From Ascaphus truei (Eukaryota > Chordata > Amphibia > Anura > Ascaphidae): a stretch of DNA of 64,000 bases. A program made the position numbers and the translations under genes. Positions 1 to 12,499 of this stretch are shown here, one piece after another. The notes beneath the pieces were generated by a model. It worked only from the letters and a program-made list of their open reading frames with translations. It was not told the DNA's origin and searched no databases. The first letter of the stretch is position 1, and each line of letters opens with the position of its first letter. Location: assembly GCA_036426205.1 (NCBI GenBank), contig CM071573.1, positions 48,359,022-48,423,021 on the forward strand, given 5' to 3'.

Positions 1-877
1 TAGGAAGAGACCATGACAGATGGCAAGGTCTGTATGAGGTTTGGCATTAAAAGGAAATGATTACTGTGAAGATCATTATCGTCAAAGAATGCTGATATTT
101 GATAGAGAAAATATTTGGCAGGCTTTTAAACCATTGAAAAAATGGGTGCCATTTTCTTAACAAAAGCAAGCATACTTGGAGACCCTTGATTTATACTTTT
201 ACATGTTTGTGCTCTTAATGTACACTGGACCAGTGCAACATGCACATACTCGAGATTTACCAAAAGATCAGATCTAAGACTGACGTTACGGTCACATTTG
301 TGTATCATCTTTGATAGCCTGAGAATGTTTATAAAAAAAAAACACAGCAAACCTCTGCACTCTTCAACTTGGCCTCTTGTGGCGTCCTTCTCAAACAGTC
401 TTTAATACAATCACTCCAACAAAGTTGCAACACTCAAACCGCTTTTCAAGGCGTTACTGCATTTATTTGCTTAATGCTGACCACAAAACGTTCCTGGGGT
501 GTGGGTGACCCATCCTTTGCCCGACTGTCCCCAAAACTTTGATCGTCAACAAACCCCTCTTTCCAAGATCCGTATGAGTGCCAGTATATCTTTTCAGTCC
601 AACATAATACCAATTAAATGCTTGTAACTGCTTTATTTAATTATTTCTAATGACAATTAGAGGATAAATAAAATATATCCTCATAAGGGTATAATATTTC
701 TAATCGAGAGAGCCCTCTGCTCTGTAACACCATTGCAACAATTTTTAACTTTTGTAACCCAATGTATTTCATAGCTTTGAAAAATCCCAATGATAAATCA
801 ATATTTATTGCTTTAGTTGGTGGCTACTACATAACAGAAAAGAATATCACCACTGTCCCAAGCTCCAAGTGGTCAGA
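1..877. other. Intronic or intergenic DNA, no feature recognised
   Basis: AT-rich sequence with short homopolymers. I see no convincing exon, RNA gene or recognisable repeat here. It presumably belongs to an intron of the + strand gene whose last exons follow. Confidence 0.4.
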
Positions 878-1378
878 ACTAGGGTTGGGCAATATACTGG
901 TACCATAATAATACCACAGTACTAAAAACCAACGGTACATCTATGTGAAATTATTTATTAGTGCAGTATTGCTTCGTGTGACGTGTGGTTGGGTGTGTGT
1001 TCTTCCTCAGAGCTGACAGACTCAGATACGCTTCTCTCGCTAACCTCTACCGGACATGTTTCTGCCTGCAGAGAGGGAGGAGCAGCGTCTGGCAGCTTGT
1101 TTTGTTTTATGTATTCACATTTTATTAATTAAATGTGTTTTTAAATGGTTTATCTAAGGGTGAAAATGATGGGATGAGGGTGAAGGTGAGAAAAGGTGAA
1201 GTGTTTGTGAATGAAAGCCCCTTTGTTCTAGTAAATCTAAACACTGTATTTATTTTTTTTAAACACTTTATTTAGATTCACTTGATCATTTTTGGCTTAT
1301 TGTAACAAATGCATATCGTGATCGTGATACATTTATTGGCATTATTGGGAGTTTTTTTGTTATCGCCCAACCCTAGTT
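878..1378. mobile_element. Non-autonomous DNA transposon with about 18-bp terminal inverted repeats
   Basis: The left end reads AACTAGGGTTGGGCAATA and the right end is its reverse complement with one difference (GGGCGATA). The interior has no coding potential and contains AT-rich runs. The TIR style (AGGGTTGGGC) resembles vertebrate hAT-type MITEs, but I could not find a clean 8-bp target duplication, so the superfamily is an inference. Confidence 0.6.
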
Positions 1379-1828
1379 GACTGAAAATGACATACAAACA
1401 AGAAAAGAGAGCGCAAAAGAAAGACACCATCAATTCAAAATATAATCACTTTATATAAAATATGGGCAGTATAAAAACTTCCAATAAAATGTAAAAATTG
1501 ATTTCCACACGGTCCCTTCCCAAAGGCTGAACTTGTTGGTCCTGTGCAGTCCCTCTGGTCGATGAAAAACAGGAACAAATCGCCAAAAAGGACAGTCGAG
1601 GGATCAGACTCAAGTCCTAAAGCCAATGCATTTACATATCCAAGTTACACAGGGGTCTAAAAGGGAGAGAGTTTTTGTGTGTTCCCAAAAGACCTTTTTG
1701 AACAGGGTTGACCTGTAATGCTCAAAGTTTGCTGCATTGTGATAACTCATGTGTATGCTGCAAAATTATTGTAACTACAGTATATATGTATGCGAGTTTA
1801 AATCATTTTTGTTTTATTCTGTATAAAG

Positions 1829-1892
1829 GTGATCGTGGCATACCAGGTCCATCTGGACAAGGAGATGTAATAAGTAGAGGAGGCATTCAAGG
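1829..1892 (+). CDS. Internal exon with collagen-like Gly-X-Y repeat
   Basis: A 64-nt exon lies between a pyrimidine-rich acceptor (TTTATTCTGTATAAAG) and a strong donor (AAGG/GTAAGC). Read with one base carried in from an upstream exon, it encodes GDRGIPGPSGQGDVISRGGIQ. It begins with three Gly-X-Y triplets and then loses the periodicity. It ends in phase 2, which matches exactly the phase needed by the terminal exon at 3917, giving an uninterrupted frame. The collagen-like start suggests a secreted or membrane collagenous protein. Only about 70 C-terminal residues are visible and I do not recognise the family member. The rest of the gene lies to the left of the window. Confidence 0.6.
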
Positions 1893-3916
1893 GTAAGCAA
1901 AGGTCTGTTTACATTGAGATTTAGAGAGAAGTCTGATACTTGCCATTGGAAGGGTGGGAGGAAGACATTTTGGAAAGGGTGACGCTGCAGTATATATGTA
2001 TACACACAGCTATTTGAAATGGTTTAAGCTTAGTTCATGGTTTCCCATCTGGTGGCTGGACGTCTAGGGAGTGCTTGGGGAAGGAAGTGATCCCAGATAT
2101 TTTTCTTTGGGAGACTCGTAAAGTAGCTTCGTGTGGGACAGAAAAAATGCACATGCTGAGAGGTTCAAAAAGTGGCAAAGAAAAAGTAAGATCTTGAGTG
2201 AAAGAAAGAAGAGGGGTGTCCCAGAAAGTGATAAAGAAAGCAAGCTGTATAATTGCATCAACACAATTTATATATGCCACAAAGTAAGGTTTGGAACTAC
2301 TGAATTCAGGTTAACCAAAAGGATGATTTGGTTCTTCCCAATAATTACAGCTATGTACTTTTTCTATGAGGAAGGATTCATGTTTGTTTTGTGTTCAGAG
2401 TATTAGAGGCCATACAAAATCAACCTAAGAGCTCTTATTTGTTTCAGATCTGAACATTTGAAGGAGAAGCTCAACTTAATGTAATTGACTTCCTTGTTAT
2501 CAAATGCAACCGTGCTTAAAGCAAACATGTAGCTGTTTTTCTTTATTTGGAATGTGGAGGTGCATTGCAGGATTTTGTTTGATAAAATAGCAACAGCAGC
2601 AACACAAATGTTTAACAAAATTATATATCAAGCCTGAAAAAAAATAAATGGAACAATGTTTCGGACCCGTTAGGGGACAGTTGTCACGTTTTTTTCTTCA
2701 ACCCTTAACCTGCTCCATCCCATACAGAGAAGCGGAGGGGCGGAGACTTTTCCTGAGCAAGGCCCTGCTAATCACACAGTGACATCTCACAAAAGGAGAG
2801 GAAATAAGAGCCCTTCCCAAGGTTGATTATCCTGTTTAAAGTTCAGTTTTAGTAATTAAACAATAAGAAACCTATTTTTTATTTTTTTAAAGTAGCAATT
2901 CCCTCTGCATGTTTTCTTTTTTCATAATATGTACAGTAGGATATCGTTTTTTTACTTCTAGTTTTTTTTCCCCCCTGCTCAATGGCTTTCAGGTTTTCCC
3001 AATAAAAAAAAGAGCCCAAAATCTATATTAATATGGCTGCTAATACCCTGTCACATTAGTAGACCATAAGAATCTTTCTGAAATTAAGATAACATCCTTT
3101 GTAGTGTTCATGGAAAACGGCTCCGTGCTGTCGTGTGGGACGGAGAACGTAAGAATAAACAGCAGGAGTTGCTATGTGAACACAACTGCAGGTTTTAAGC
3201 CTTTTAAATAGAAATGTGACTGGCTTGAAAAGATTTTAAGTAAGGTTTTTAATCTGCTTTAAAATGCATTACGTGACCTCTGTTTCAGAATAGATTATAT
3301 TTGTGGGAACGGCACCCATTCAAGTGTCACTTAGCTGCAAGCTTTTCAGTACTCAATTGCTGTTGCCATATCTGCTGGTAATAAAGGAAATTTGTACTGC
3401 GCTAACCGTGATGGGTGCACGTAATTAAATGGTGCACTGTGATAAAATCACTTAAATATTATGGTGTATTTAGGTGGCTGCCAATCAGTTAATCTGCAGT
3501 TTCCATATCTGCTGGTAACCGCATAAATCAACTGTCATTCTTTAAAATTGTATTGTCATAAATGTGCCAGATGACTGATGTTGTGAGCTGCAGCCAGAAA
3601 GGAGTCCCCCTGACATAAAAGGGGCCATCACTGCCACGCCATTGCTATAATAGCTGTGGATTTGTTCCGGTTATTGGCTAATTTTAGTCTCTAGAGGCAT
3701 TACACTTTTACCGAAAATGTCCCAGAAAGCCATGGCAAATTTGGCCCAGATCCACGAGTGCTAAGCCATGGCACACCTTGGCTCATTCATATGAATAGGA
3801 CTAAAAGCATACTAAAGCTTGGAACCCTTTTGTGGATTTGGGCCTGTGTGTGTTAGTTGTGACCAGCTAACTCCTAAGTATCAAACTGTTTTTAATGTCT
3901 GTTTTATTTATGTCAG

Positions 3917-4073
3917 TAGCCGTTCTAACACGTACAACCCACTTCCTCTTAGACACAGCAGCTTTCTACAGGGTGAAAGTTCCCAGAGCATGTCGGAGGC
4001 ATTGAGTCTTCAAGGAGGCAGCTTTGGAGGACAGAATAGACTGAATGACCCCCGGTTTACCCATCGCTACTAA
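3917..4073 (+). CDS. Terminal coding exon of the collagen-like gene
   Basis: The acceptor is a long pyrimidine tract ending TTTATGTCAG. The exon starts with one base completing a Gly codon from the 1829-1892 exon, then encodes about 51 residues rich in Ser, Gly and Gln. It includes SRSNTYNPLPLRHSSF and ends RLNDPRFTHRY before TAA at 4071-4073. This is not a known NC1, C1q or olfactomedin fold; it looks like a short, polar, disordered tail. Polyadenylation signals follow within 140 and 200 bases, supporting a true 3' end. I do not recognise the gene. Phase agreement, splice signals and poly(A) signals are seen directly; the collagenous-protein identity is inferred from the preceding exon. Confidence 0.6.
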
Positions 4074-4205
4074 ATATTTAAAATATTTCATTTTTAAATA
4101 ATGATTGCATAGTGGACAACGTGTTAGCCATGAGTATTTTCGTTTGTCATTTTTTTTACAGTCTTGTACAGCTTGAATTACTGTGACCAGATTACATTGT
4201 CTTGT

Positions 4206-4211
4206 AATAAA
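4206..4211 (+). terminator. AATAAA polyadenylation signal of the + strand gene
   Basis: AATAAA lies 133 bases after the stop codon at 4071-4073 and is followed by a T-rich stretch (CTTTTTCTTG) typical of a downstream element. A second AATAAA at 4268-4273 could be an alternative site. Confidence 0.6.
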
Positions 4212-4385
4212 CTTTTTCTTGTTCATAACCAAATATTTTGTTTTTGTTAAACATTCCATTATCAAGTAATAAAAGGTTTACAGTTCTGTTTATTGTCCTG
4301 TATGCTGCACTGCTGTATGAGTATTGTTTTTTTTTTTTTTGTTATGAGCACTTGGTCGTGTGTGTTTGTGTACATAAACATACGT

Positions 4386-4387
<2 letters not shown>

Positions 4388-4455
<68 letters not shown>

Positions 4456-4545
4456 ACATACATGTCTACAATACACGTGTGTTTTAATATACACATACAT
4501 GTCTACATACACGTGTGTGTATACATACACATACATGTCTACATA

Positions 4546-4583
<38 letters not shown>

Positions 4584-4622
4584 CATACACATACGTGTGT
4601 ACATACATACACACACACACAC
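4388..4622. repeat. (TG)n/(CA)n compound microsatellite
   Basis: About 65 bases of pure TG are followed by repeated blocks of TACACATACATGTCTACATACACG and further TG and CA runs up to 4622. Long open frames across it on both strands (poly Cys-Val or Thr-His) come from the dinucleotide repeat and are not genes. It sits just downstream of the + strand gene. Confidence 0.95.
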
Positions 4623-4639
4623 ACTTTTTGGGGGGTTTG

Positions 4640-5580
4640 TTTTTATGGCTTTTTCAATGGTACATCATTGGGGAAGGGTTTGGGGGGTACAAAAGAAAAG
4701 AGGTAGGGGAAGTCAGTAGCCAGGTTTTAGGTTAAAGCACGACTATGTCCATGTTCAGCATGGGACCACCTGTGTAATATAACCAGGGTTGCCAAACCTT
4801 CTGGAATCTCAAGCATGAGTCGTTGCAAAAACCTGTCATCTTTTCCATCTCACAAATAAACCAGATTCTCTATGATGGACGAAAGTCATTTATTTATTTT
4901 TCCTCCCCCCACACAGGCCATCTCACATCTAGTGGCTCTGTATATATTTGTGAGCAATTTGTTTTCCGCTTTTGAAAGTGTAGGCGGACGCGCACAGAGG
5001 TATGCAAGGGAGACTGGTTATGGTGAAATTAAATAAGGCTGTTATTGCACCTGTTTCCTTAATATCAGGAAACCATCCAAACAAGGGGTAAACAAAGCTT
5101 CTATTCACTTGGGAGTACTTCTAGTGAAATACTATTCAGTCCACAACTCCCTTTAGATAAGCATGTCTCCCAGCCCCAAACATATCATGAAATAAGCAGA
5201 TATAAAAAGTCTCATAAATGAAAGTCTTATCTGTTCCTTGTGGTTAGAGGGAAAATCTTCTCTGTTCCTGCATTGCTATCTTTCCTCAGGTTTTGTCAGC
5301 ATTCAGGTTTAGAAGTTTCCCCTGTGTCTTGAAAGCAGCTCTGCTGTTTCTTTTGGCAGGGCTAAAGACAAGTGTCCCCATGTCAGTCTCACAAGTTGTG
5401 AGAGTCAAGGACAATCTCCCTTCCTGTCTCAAAAGACAGGCTTTTCTTAAAAGCTAATCAGGCAGGTGGTGTTGATTAATTGACTACCAGGAGTTAACCA
5501 CCACACTGCTGGATTAGAGGCACATTACCTGAACAGGGATAACTCCCCTGTTACAGACAGAATATGGGGATTATTAGTAG
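4640..5580. other. Intergenic stretch, no gene seen
   Basis: Lies between the + gene's poly(A) region and an L1 remnant. Some of it has the feel of an old dispersed repeat, but I could not assign it. Confidence 0.35.
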
Positions 5581-5589
5581 GGATGTATA

Positions 5590-8130
5590 CTATCTAACGT
5601 AACTTTATAATTGTTCTCTTTGACAGATTTCTTTATTGAGCCTGTGGCTGCAGCCTCAAATATCTGCCCAATCGTCGTCTTCAGCATTTCATTTAAATCT
5701 GATTCACATTTTGCCATGTATTTTAATACACTACGTTGGTCAGGTTCTGGCAGGGCAAAATATGGATCTAATTGGGAGACAAAACCTTTCTGTCATCTAA
5801 GCATATCCTTTCGAACTCTAGAATGAAATCCATATTCCCCCACAGTGCTATAAGGGTTTTCTTTCAGGTTAGTTTGTATTTAAATTTAATCTCCCATAGT
5901 TTTAGAGAATGAGCTATAGTGGGTAATGTGTCTTTTTTTTTTAAAAATTCCTTTTCTTTTGGGGCAACCATATCAGCATATCTAGCTTTGTCGGGTGGAC
6001 TATGGCGGCTTCATTCATCACCCAGCCCCATAGCTCTGGATTGTTATGCCATTGTATTAATTGACCTGCTTATGCTGCTTTGTAGTAGGTCAGACACGGC
6101 AGCGCTAGACCCTTTGCTCTCGATGGCTGTGTGAGTACTCTCCTGTTTTTTCTGGACCTTTGGTTATTCCAGATACATTTTTGTATATAAGATTAGAGGT
6201 TGGGAATGTCACCTTGAATAATAGGGATGGGTAATGTTTGGAATAGATATAATAACCTTGGCAAGAGGTTAATTTTTATTGATTGAATCCTACCTATAAG
6301 TGAGATGTTAAATCTGGTCCAAGTTTGTAGGTGATTGTGTAATGTGTGTTTTATTTTATTTTTTAGCAATTTAGGGTAGTCTGCTTGGTATAGAAATGTA
6401 TAACCCTTGGTAATGAATACTCCCAAATATGTTAGAGACTAAGATTGCCATCGAAAGTCGAAATTAGTTTACATGTCTTACTCCTAAGATTTATATTTTG
6501 AGCCTCTGATTTGGTGGTATTAATTTTTAAACCCTGAGCATTTGTTAAACTGGTTTAGTTCACTAAATCGATTTGGGAGAGATGTGAGGTGTTTAGATAG
6601 TATAAGCATAACCATCAGTGAATAGAGCTAACTTGATTCTTGAGATCCCATTTTTATACCTAAGATATCTGAATTTCCACGTATGTTCGCCGCCAGAGGC
6701 TCCATACATAGAGCAAATAGAAGAGGTGATAACGGGCAGTCTTGACGTGTGCCATTTTTATTCATTATTGGGTCGGAAGAGAAGCCATAGGTGGTTACTT
6801 TAGCAAAGGGAGTTGTATATAATGCCCGAACTGCTACTAAATATGTTCCTTCAAATCAAAGTGTCAAAAACATTTGCAAATATGACCAATTAATACGGTT
6901 GCATGCTTTCTCCGCATCCAGGCCGAGCAGCATTGAAGGTATATTATTTTTCTGAGTCGTGTATGTCAAAGCTATCATTTTTCTTACGTTGTCAGCGGCC
7001 TGACTGATCTAAATCCTACTTGGTTAGGATGTATAAGATTGGGGAGAATACTACTTAATCTGTTAACTCTAACCTAAAAATATATTCCAAACTTTTAGCT
7101 AAGTGAAATTGGACAATAGCTTCCGCAATCAGTAGGATCTTTGCCCTCTTTGTGAACAAGGTAAAGAGATGCCAGCAGCATTTTTTTTATGGTATTTATA
7201 AAATTCCGTCACTATCAATTTTGGTTTGGAGGTCAGATCTCCTGAGGTAGTTCAAATACATTAAATACTATAAGTTTTATTCCTCAGTCTGGCCGCTAGC
7301 ATGGAATCTGCTTTATTAGATTTTTCAAAAAACTTTCTCTTTGTCCATTTCAATCCTTGCTCCGTCTGTGTTGCAAGCAGCACTCCCAGTTCAGTATTGG
7401 ATTTTTTTAATTTTTCAAGAGTTGTCTCTGATTGGTCCATTTTATGTTTTGCTGATAATGGGTCCACCTTCTCTTGAAGTAATTTAATTTTTGCCTGGCT
7501 GTTGCTATACTTATCTTGCCTCTTATTGTGAACTTATGGGCCTTCCAGAGGGTTGACCACGAGGCAGCACTTCCCTCATTTGTCTAGAAAAGGGCTTCTA
7601 GTTCTTTAAGTCTCGGGCTATTTATGGGATTTTTATTAAAGCTTCATTAAGTTTCTAGTGAGTATGATGTGGCTTAGATTGTATGTTAATCACCTCTATT
7701 TCTACCAGAGCATGGTCAGGCCAACTTATGTTATGGATGTTTTGAGTTTATGATTTGGGGAATCGGGTCAGCACTTGTAGTTATAAGGTCTATCCTGGAG
7801 TAGGAGTGATGGGGATGAGAGAAAAAAAAGTATAATCTTTTGTCCTTGGGTTTAGTTCCCTCCATATGTTTTATCAGTTGCAGAGAGCTTAAACCTCTCT
7901 CAGGCCTTTAGAGCTGTGGCTCTGGAATAGGGAGACTTGGTAGGAGTGTTTGGATTTTTTAATCTTGTCACTGTCGGGATGTAACGTCAGATTGAAGTCT
8001 ATGCCCAAAATAATTTGGCCTCCGCTGTGTTTCCCTGAATACCAAAGAATTTGTCGAAGGCGCACTCCTTTAGTTTGGCACATATAAACTTTCACCTCGT
8101 TACCCTGGTTACTACCTACCTCGCCCATGC
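5590..8130 (-). mobile_element. Decayed L1-type LINE, ORF2 remnant
   Basis: Reading the - strand from 8130 downward gives broken pieces of an L1 ORF2 in order. First is the endonuclease motif region (GGQIILGIDFNLTL near 8000). Next is the linker (LKWTKRKFFEKSNKADS near 7320), then RT palm A (LGLDAEKACNRINW near 6920). After that come the post-RT segment (SLIGRIQSIKINLLPRLLYLFQ near 6270) and the segment ending IWLPQKKRN near 5950. The same blocks occur in the same order in the better preserved + strand L1 at 25.3-32.2 kb. Frequent stops and frameshifts show it is dead. Confidence 0.85.
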
Positions 8131-8287
8131 ATATTGGATCAAGGAGTTTTACGACGGTCCTTCTGGTGAGGCCAATCTGTGCTCTGGAGTTACTACTCTG
8201 TGTGTGTACTCCTCTACCAGCATGAGAACAATATCGGGCTATTGTTATAGGAGCTAACTACATAGGCAACGTGCCATAACTGAAAAC

Positions 8288-8617
8288 CACAGGGTTGAAG
8301 CAGGGGTTTCCGAGCTGAACCCCCATTTATTTAGACCCCAGGAATCCCTGCTTCTGGAGATGCATACCTCCCATAGGGGTTGGTGGTAGCAGCTCTGACT
8401 GTGGCAGGGTTCACATAATGGCTGCTTTTGAATGCCCTGCGTCGTGGGCCAATAAGAAGCTGCATTGGAGGACATCACAGCTTCCTATTGGCCCATGTGA
8501 TGCAGAGCTTTCAAAAGCAGACACCCCCCCCTTCGGAGGCAAGTATCTCTGGAGGCAGGGGGTCCCGTAGCTGAAATGAAAGGTTCAGCTCTTGAGACCC
8601 GCTGCTTCAATCCTGTG
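8288..8617. mobile_element. MITE with about 35-bp terminal inverted repeats
   Basis: The left end begins CACAGGGTTGAAGCAGGGG and continues to GAGCTGAAC. The right end is the near-complement, GTTCAGCTCTTGAGACC running into TTCAATCCTGTG. There is no coding capacity. A related half-copy starts near 17685 (TTGAAGCAGGGGGCTCC). The superfamily is uncertain because no clean target duplication was found. Confidence 0.65.
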
Positions 8618-9639
8618 TAATCAATTTAAATGGGGGAAATGGTCCTATAGCGAAGGGGAAACGGGAAAAATTGCTTAATATGTGGTAAAAATGGCATCTC
8701 TCCACTTCAGTTTGGGAACTTGCCAGTAGATATTTCTTTAAAAGCATGTGTAGTAAAATCCACACCCTGGAAAAGAAGTTCTAGGATTGGGTATAGGCGT
8801 GGGCATATTTCTCTCGAATCACCTTCTTCACAACTCTCCCTTTTGTATGTTGGTATGGTCTGTAGCTGGTGTGGCATGTGTAAGAGATGGGAAGCGGAAT
8901 AACAGCTCATATGATGTGATGTGATGCATTTGAATCATTAATAGAAAAAGTCTAAAATGTGCACAGTGCTTTTACAAGAGCAAAAGCGCCATTCGAGTAC
9001 ACCTGATTTGTAGAGAAGCTGAGTGAATATCACCGCCGTAGCGTTTGACTTGACTTCTGTGTCGCATGATCCTGTGGTCTTATCTCGCGGAACTGGTCTC
9101 CACTCGCTTCAGTCTGTTTCCTCCTCTGTGCACTAAACATGTTTAGCTGTCGTGCAAAAATTAAAAAAGGTGCATGGATTGCACCTTTAATTTACATAGC
9201 TGTACACTTGAACACATTTACAGGACTCATGGTGAAGAACTCTGAGGAACCTGTTTCTAGAACAGTGGGTGGGGATGTTTACAGCCATCAATCTCCCTAT
9301 GGTGACATCACTGATCACAAGCATACAAGGGAGGGGCAATCCCTTCTCAGTGATCCTACATCACATGATGAGGGGCACTACCAGAGTGATCCCTCCTTGT
9401 TAGACCTTTACACTAACTGCCTTAATAAGGTTAAGTAGTAGTCCTCAGAGGAGGTGGGGGAGGTGCTACACATATATATTTAATAAAACCACAAGGGACT
9501 CAACATTCTGCCATTGTCGGGAAGGAATTTATTTTTCCCCTTTGTAAGATGACATTGTAAATAATTATGTACATCTTTAGCGGTGAGTTTGGGAGACCCC
9601 ACCATATATTAAGATCCGAAACATTGTCAGTTTGGTCTT

Positions 9640-10856
9640 CACCATACAGTTGTGTGTAATCATGTCATGCTATGATAAAAAGAAATCTGAGTACCTCAAA
9701 CAAGTAGTTATTGATGCTCATCAGTCTAGAAAAGTTTACAAAACTATTTCTAAAGATTTAAGGCTCCACCAATCCACTGTTGGGTAGTCTAAAAAAGGAG
9801 AAAGTTCAAGACCACAGTAACTACCCAGGAGTGGTCGTCCTACGAAAATCTCAACAAGAACAAACTGGTAAATCATCCATAAAGTCGCAAAGAACCCCAG
9901 AATAACATCCAAGGATCAGCAGGCCACTCGCCTTGGCTTATGTTGGTGTTCAGTCTTTTTCTGAAAGTTGTCATGAACAAGAATGGTGTTTATTGAACGA
10001 TATCCAGGAGGAAACCATTGCTCTTTAAAAAGAACATTGTTGCCCTTCGGAAGTTTGCCAAAGAGCACATCAATGATCCACAAGACTTCTGGAACAATGT
10101 TCTCTGGACAGACAAGTCAAAGGTAGAACTTTTTGGCCTGAATGAGAAATGTTATGTTTGTCGAAAACCAAACACTTTGTTCGACCAGAAGAACCTCATC
10201 CAACCATCAAACACGGTAGTGGGAGTGTGTTTGGGGCTGCTGTGCTGCCTCAGGACCTGGGTGGCCTGTCATCGTTAACAGTCATGAATTCTGCATTGTA
10301 TCAGAAGATTCAAGAGGAGAATGTTAGGCCATCCGTCCATGAGTTTAAGCTGAAGCGAAAATGAGTCATGCAGCTAAACATTCAAGCAGATCTACAAAAG
10401 AAAGGCATCAGAAGAAATTCCACGTTTTAGAAAGACTTAGTCAATGTCCTGACCTAAACCTCATTGAAATGTTGTGGCAGGACCTGAAGTGAGCTGTCCA
10501 TTCAAGGAAGCGCTCAAATTTTACTGAGTTCAACCAGTTCTGTAAGGTGGAATGGGCTGAAATTCCTCAAATCAATGTTTGAGACTGAACAGCAGTTACT
10601 TGAAACGCTTGGTTGAAGTCATTGCTGCTCAAGGGGGCGCCACTAGCTACTGAATCTAAAGGTTCACATACTTTTTCACACATGGTTTGAATGTTGAATC
10701 GGTTGTTTATACATAAATGTTGAAAAAGTATCATGTTTTTGTGTCCTTTGTTTGATCAGGTTATCTTTATCTATTAGGACTTAGATTAAGATCTATTAAC
10801 ATTTTAGGTGTGAAATATATGAAAATCCTATGGGGGTTAACAGACTTGTCACTATC
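9640..10856 (+). mobile_element. Tc1/mariner transposase remnant
   Basis: An N-terminal helix-turn-helix region is readable near 9665-9790 (KKKSEYLKQVVIDAHQSRK, then KTISKDLRLHQSTVG). The catalytic region follows near 10018-10280 (FAKEHINDPQDFWNNVLWTD, where the D belongs to the DDE triad) and then a TC1-like tail. Stops interrupt both parts, so it is inactive. The 3' end (TGTTTGATCAGGTTATCTTTATCTATTAGGACTTAG) has the character of a Tc1-family right terminus. I could not locate a matching left TIR. Confidence 0.85.
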
Positions 10857-11357
10857 TTATTTCTTATTTTGAATGATTAGATTTAGTTTTATGAAAGTTG
10901 AGGTTTCTGGTATTTAAACAAGCATGCCAGTGGCCATGGTTCTCTATGAAAAACATTGTTTTGTACAAACTGTCTTCTATTTGTCTTTTTTTCATCCTGA
11001 TTTCTTGCGTTGTGCTGTAGTAACAATTGTTTGGGTTGGAAAGTCTATTGAGTTCAACTGTTGCTAAATGCCTATTGGGTAATATACTTCTATGATATTT
11101 ATAGTTGTATTGATCCAGAAGAGAAAGGCGCACCAACCCACTCTGCAACAGTTGGCTATTTTCTCAAGGGAGAAAATGACTACCTGATGCCGATCAGATC
11201 ATTAGAAAGATCATGTTTTAATTCAAGCACAGCACTGTACAGTATGTATGTTAGAGGTGGCACTAAATATCCTAAAATTCTATTCAACTGTGTTGTCCGA
11301 GAGCAGTTAGAGCAGTAGAGGGCACAAGGCTCCTTCATCAGGCTTTACCACGTAACA

Positions 11358-11593
11358 TAAGGCTAAGGCCCCGCTCCCAGAGTCAGCGCACCCGCACTGC
11401 TGACAGGCGGTGCGCTGAGATACACAGACCGCGATATGCGGTCTGTAGGGAGCGGGAGGTGGGCGGTTTGACAGGGAGGGGGGGCGTGGCTTGAGCGGAG
11501 AGACCCGCTACTCTCCCCCCCCCTCCCTCCACGGACTCGGGCTGGAGCTGGAGCTTCGGTAAGTATTAAACACACACACACGCAGGCACTCAT

Positions 11594-11632
<39 letters not shown>

Positions 11633-12076
11633 GGCACTCACGCACTCATACACACACGCGCGCACACACAGGCAGGCACTCACGCACTCATACACACACA
11701 CACACACACACAGACAGACAGAGGCAGGCACTCACGCACTCGGGCACACACATACACACAGAGACACGCACGCACACACACAGACACACACACAGAGAAA
11801 GGCACTCACCTGCTTTCACTCCACACTCCTCCCCGCTCCCCGAAGCCTCTCCTCCTCCCGCAGCCTCCCCTCCCCATTGGCTCACAGCCACACACGTCAC
11901 GCGTCAAAGCTAGAAAACACCATTCTCTGGTGTCTCCAGCGGCTGACGCGCGACAGCGTGTAGTCAGCTGTGCCGCCAGTGGGGACCGGGACCGGCTCGC
12001 GAGGATTCCCCTGCTGGTGGGGAACTCGCTACATTGCCGCCCGCGCCAACGAGCGCAGCGGGACCGAGGCCTAACT
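11358..12076. mobile_element. CpG-rich MITE carrying a (CA)n array
   Basis: The left end (CTAAGGCCCCGCTCC) and right end (AGCGGGACCGAGGCCTAA) are inverted. The body is GC-rich and contains (CA)n-type repeats at about 11570-11805. Terminal sequences match a second element at 34.36-35.09 kb in the opposite orientation and resemble the element at 42.19-42.47 kb. Open frames over the CA tract are repeat artefacts. A PIF/Harbinger-like origin with a 3-bp target site is a guess. Confidence 0.55.
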
Positions 12077-12224
12077 CTTTGGCTAATGTGGTTGAACAAA
12101 TAGAATTTTTGTTTGCTTCACTTCCTAACTTTCATATTGTGCTTGTGTTATTCAATTTAATTGACAGGAGCGCCTTATCTGTTTGCTGTACTCCATAATT
12201 GAGATCAGACCTTATTAAAGATTT

Positions 12225-12450
12225 ATGCTCCCTTCAACCAGTCTTATACATAATATTCTTGTAGCCTTTGCCGCTACTGCATCACCGGTTTCACCCAGAC
12301 AAATTTCCTTTACATTGTACACTAACCTCTTGAATGGCACTGTATCAAAGCCTTTGTCAAATCTAAGATCACATCAACTGCTTTGCCCTGGTTCAACATC
12401 CTACTTATCATCTCCAAAGAAATCAAGGTCCTTTGCTGCCGTTCGCTGAT
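12225..12450 (-). mobile_element. CR1 LINE fragment, RT region
   Basis: On the - strand the sequence reads as a decayed CR1 reverse transcriptase segment around palm motif A. DNA such as GTTGATGTGATCTTAGATTT corresponds to the region encoding AVDVVYLDFAK in the CR1 at 54-57 kb. Only about 220 bases remain. Confidence 0.6.
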
Positions 12451-12499
12451 GTTTGGTAATATAGCTGCTCTATAGCATTCTAAAACTCATCAACACTGT

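Noticed and set aside
4238..4735. 165-codon frame across TG repeats
   Set aside because: Microsatellite artefact.
9510..9540. CR1-like 3' tail (TCGGGAAGGAATTTATTTTTC) before the Tc1 remnant
   Set aside because: Only about 30 bases match; too short to annotate as a separate CR1 insertion, though it may be one.
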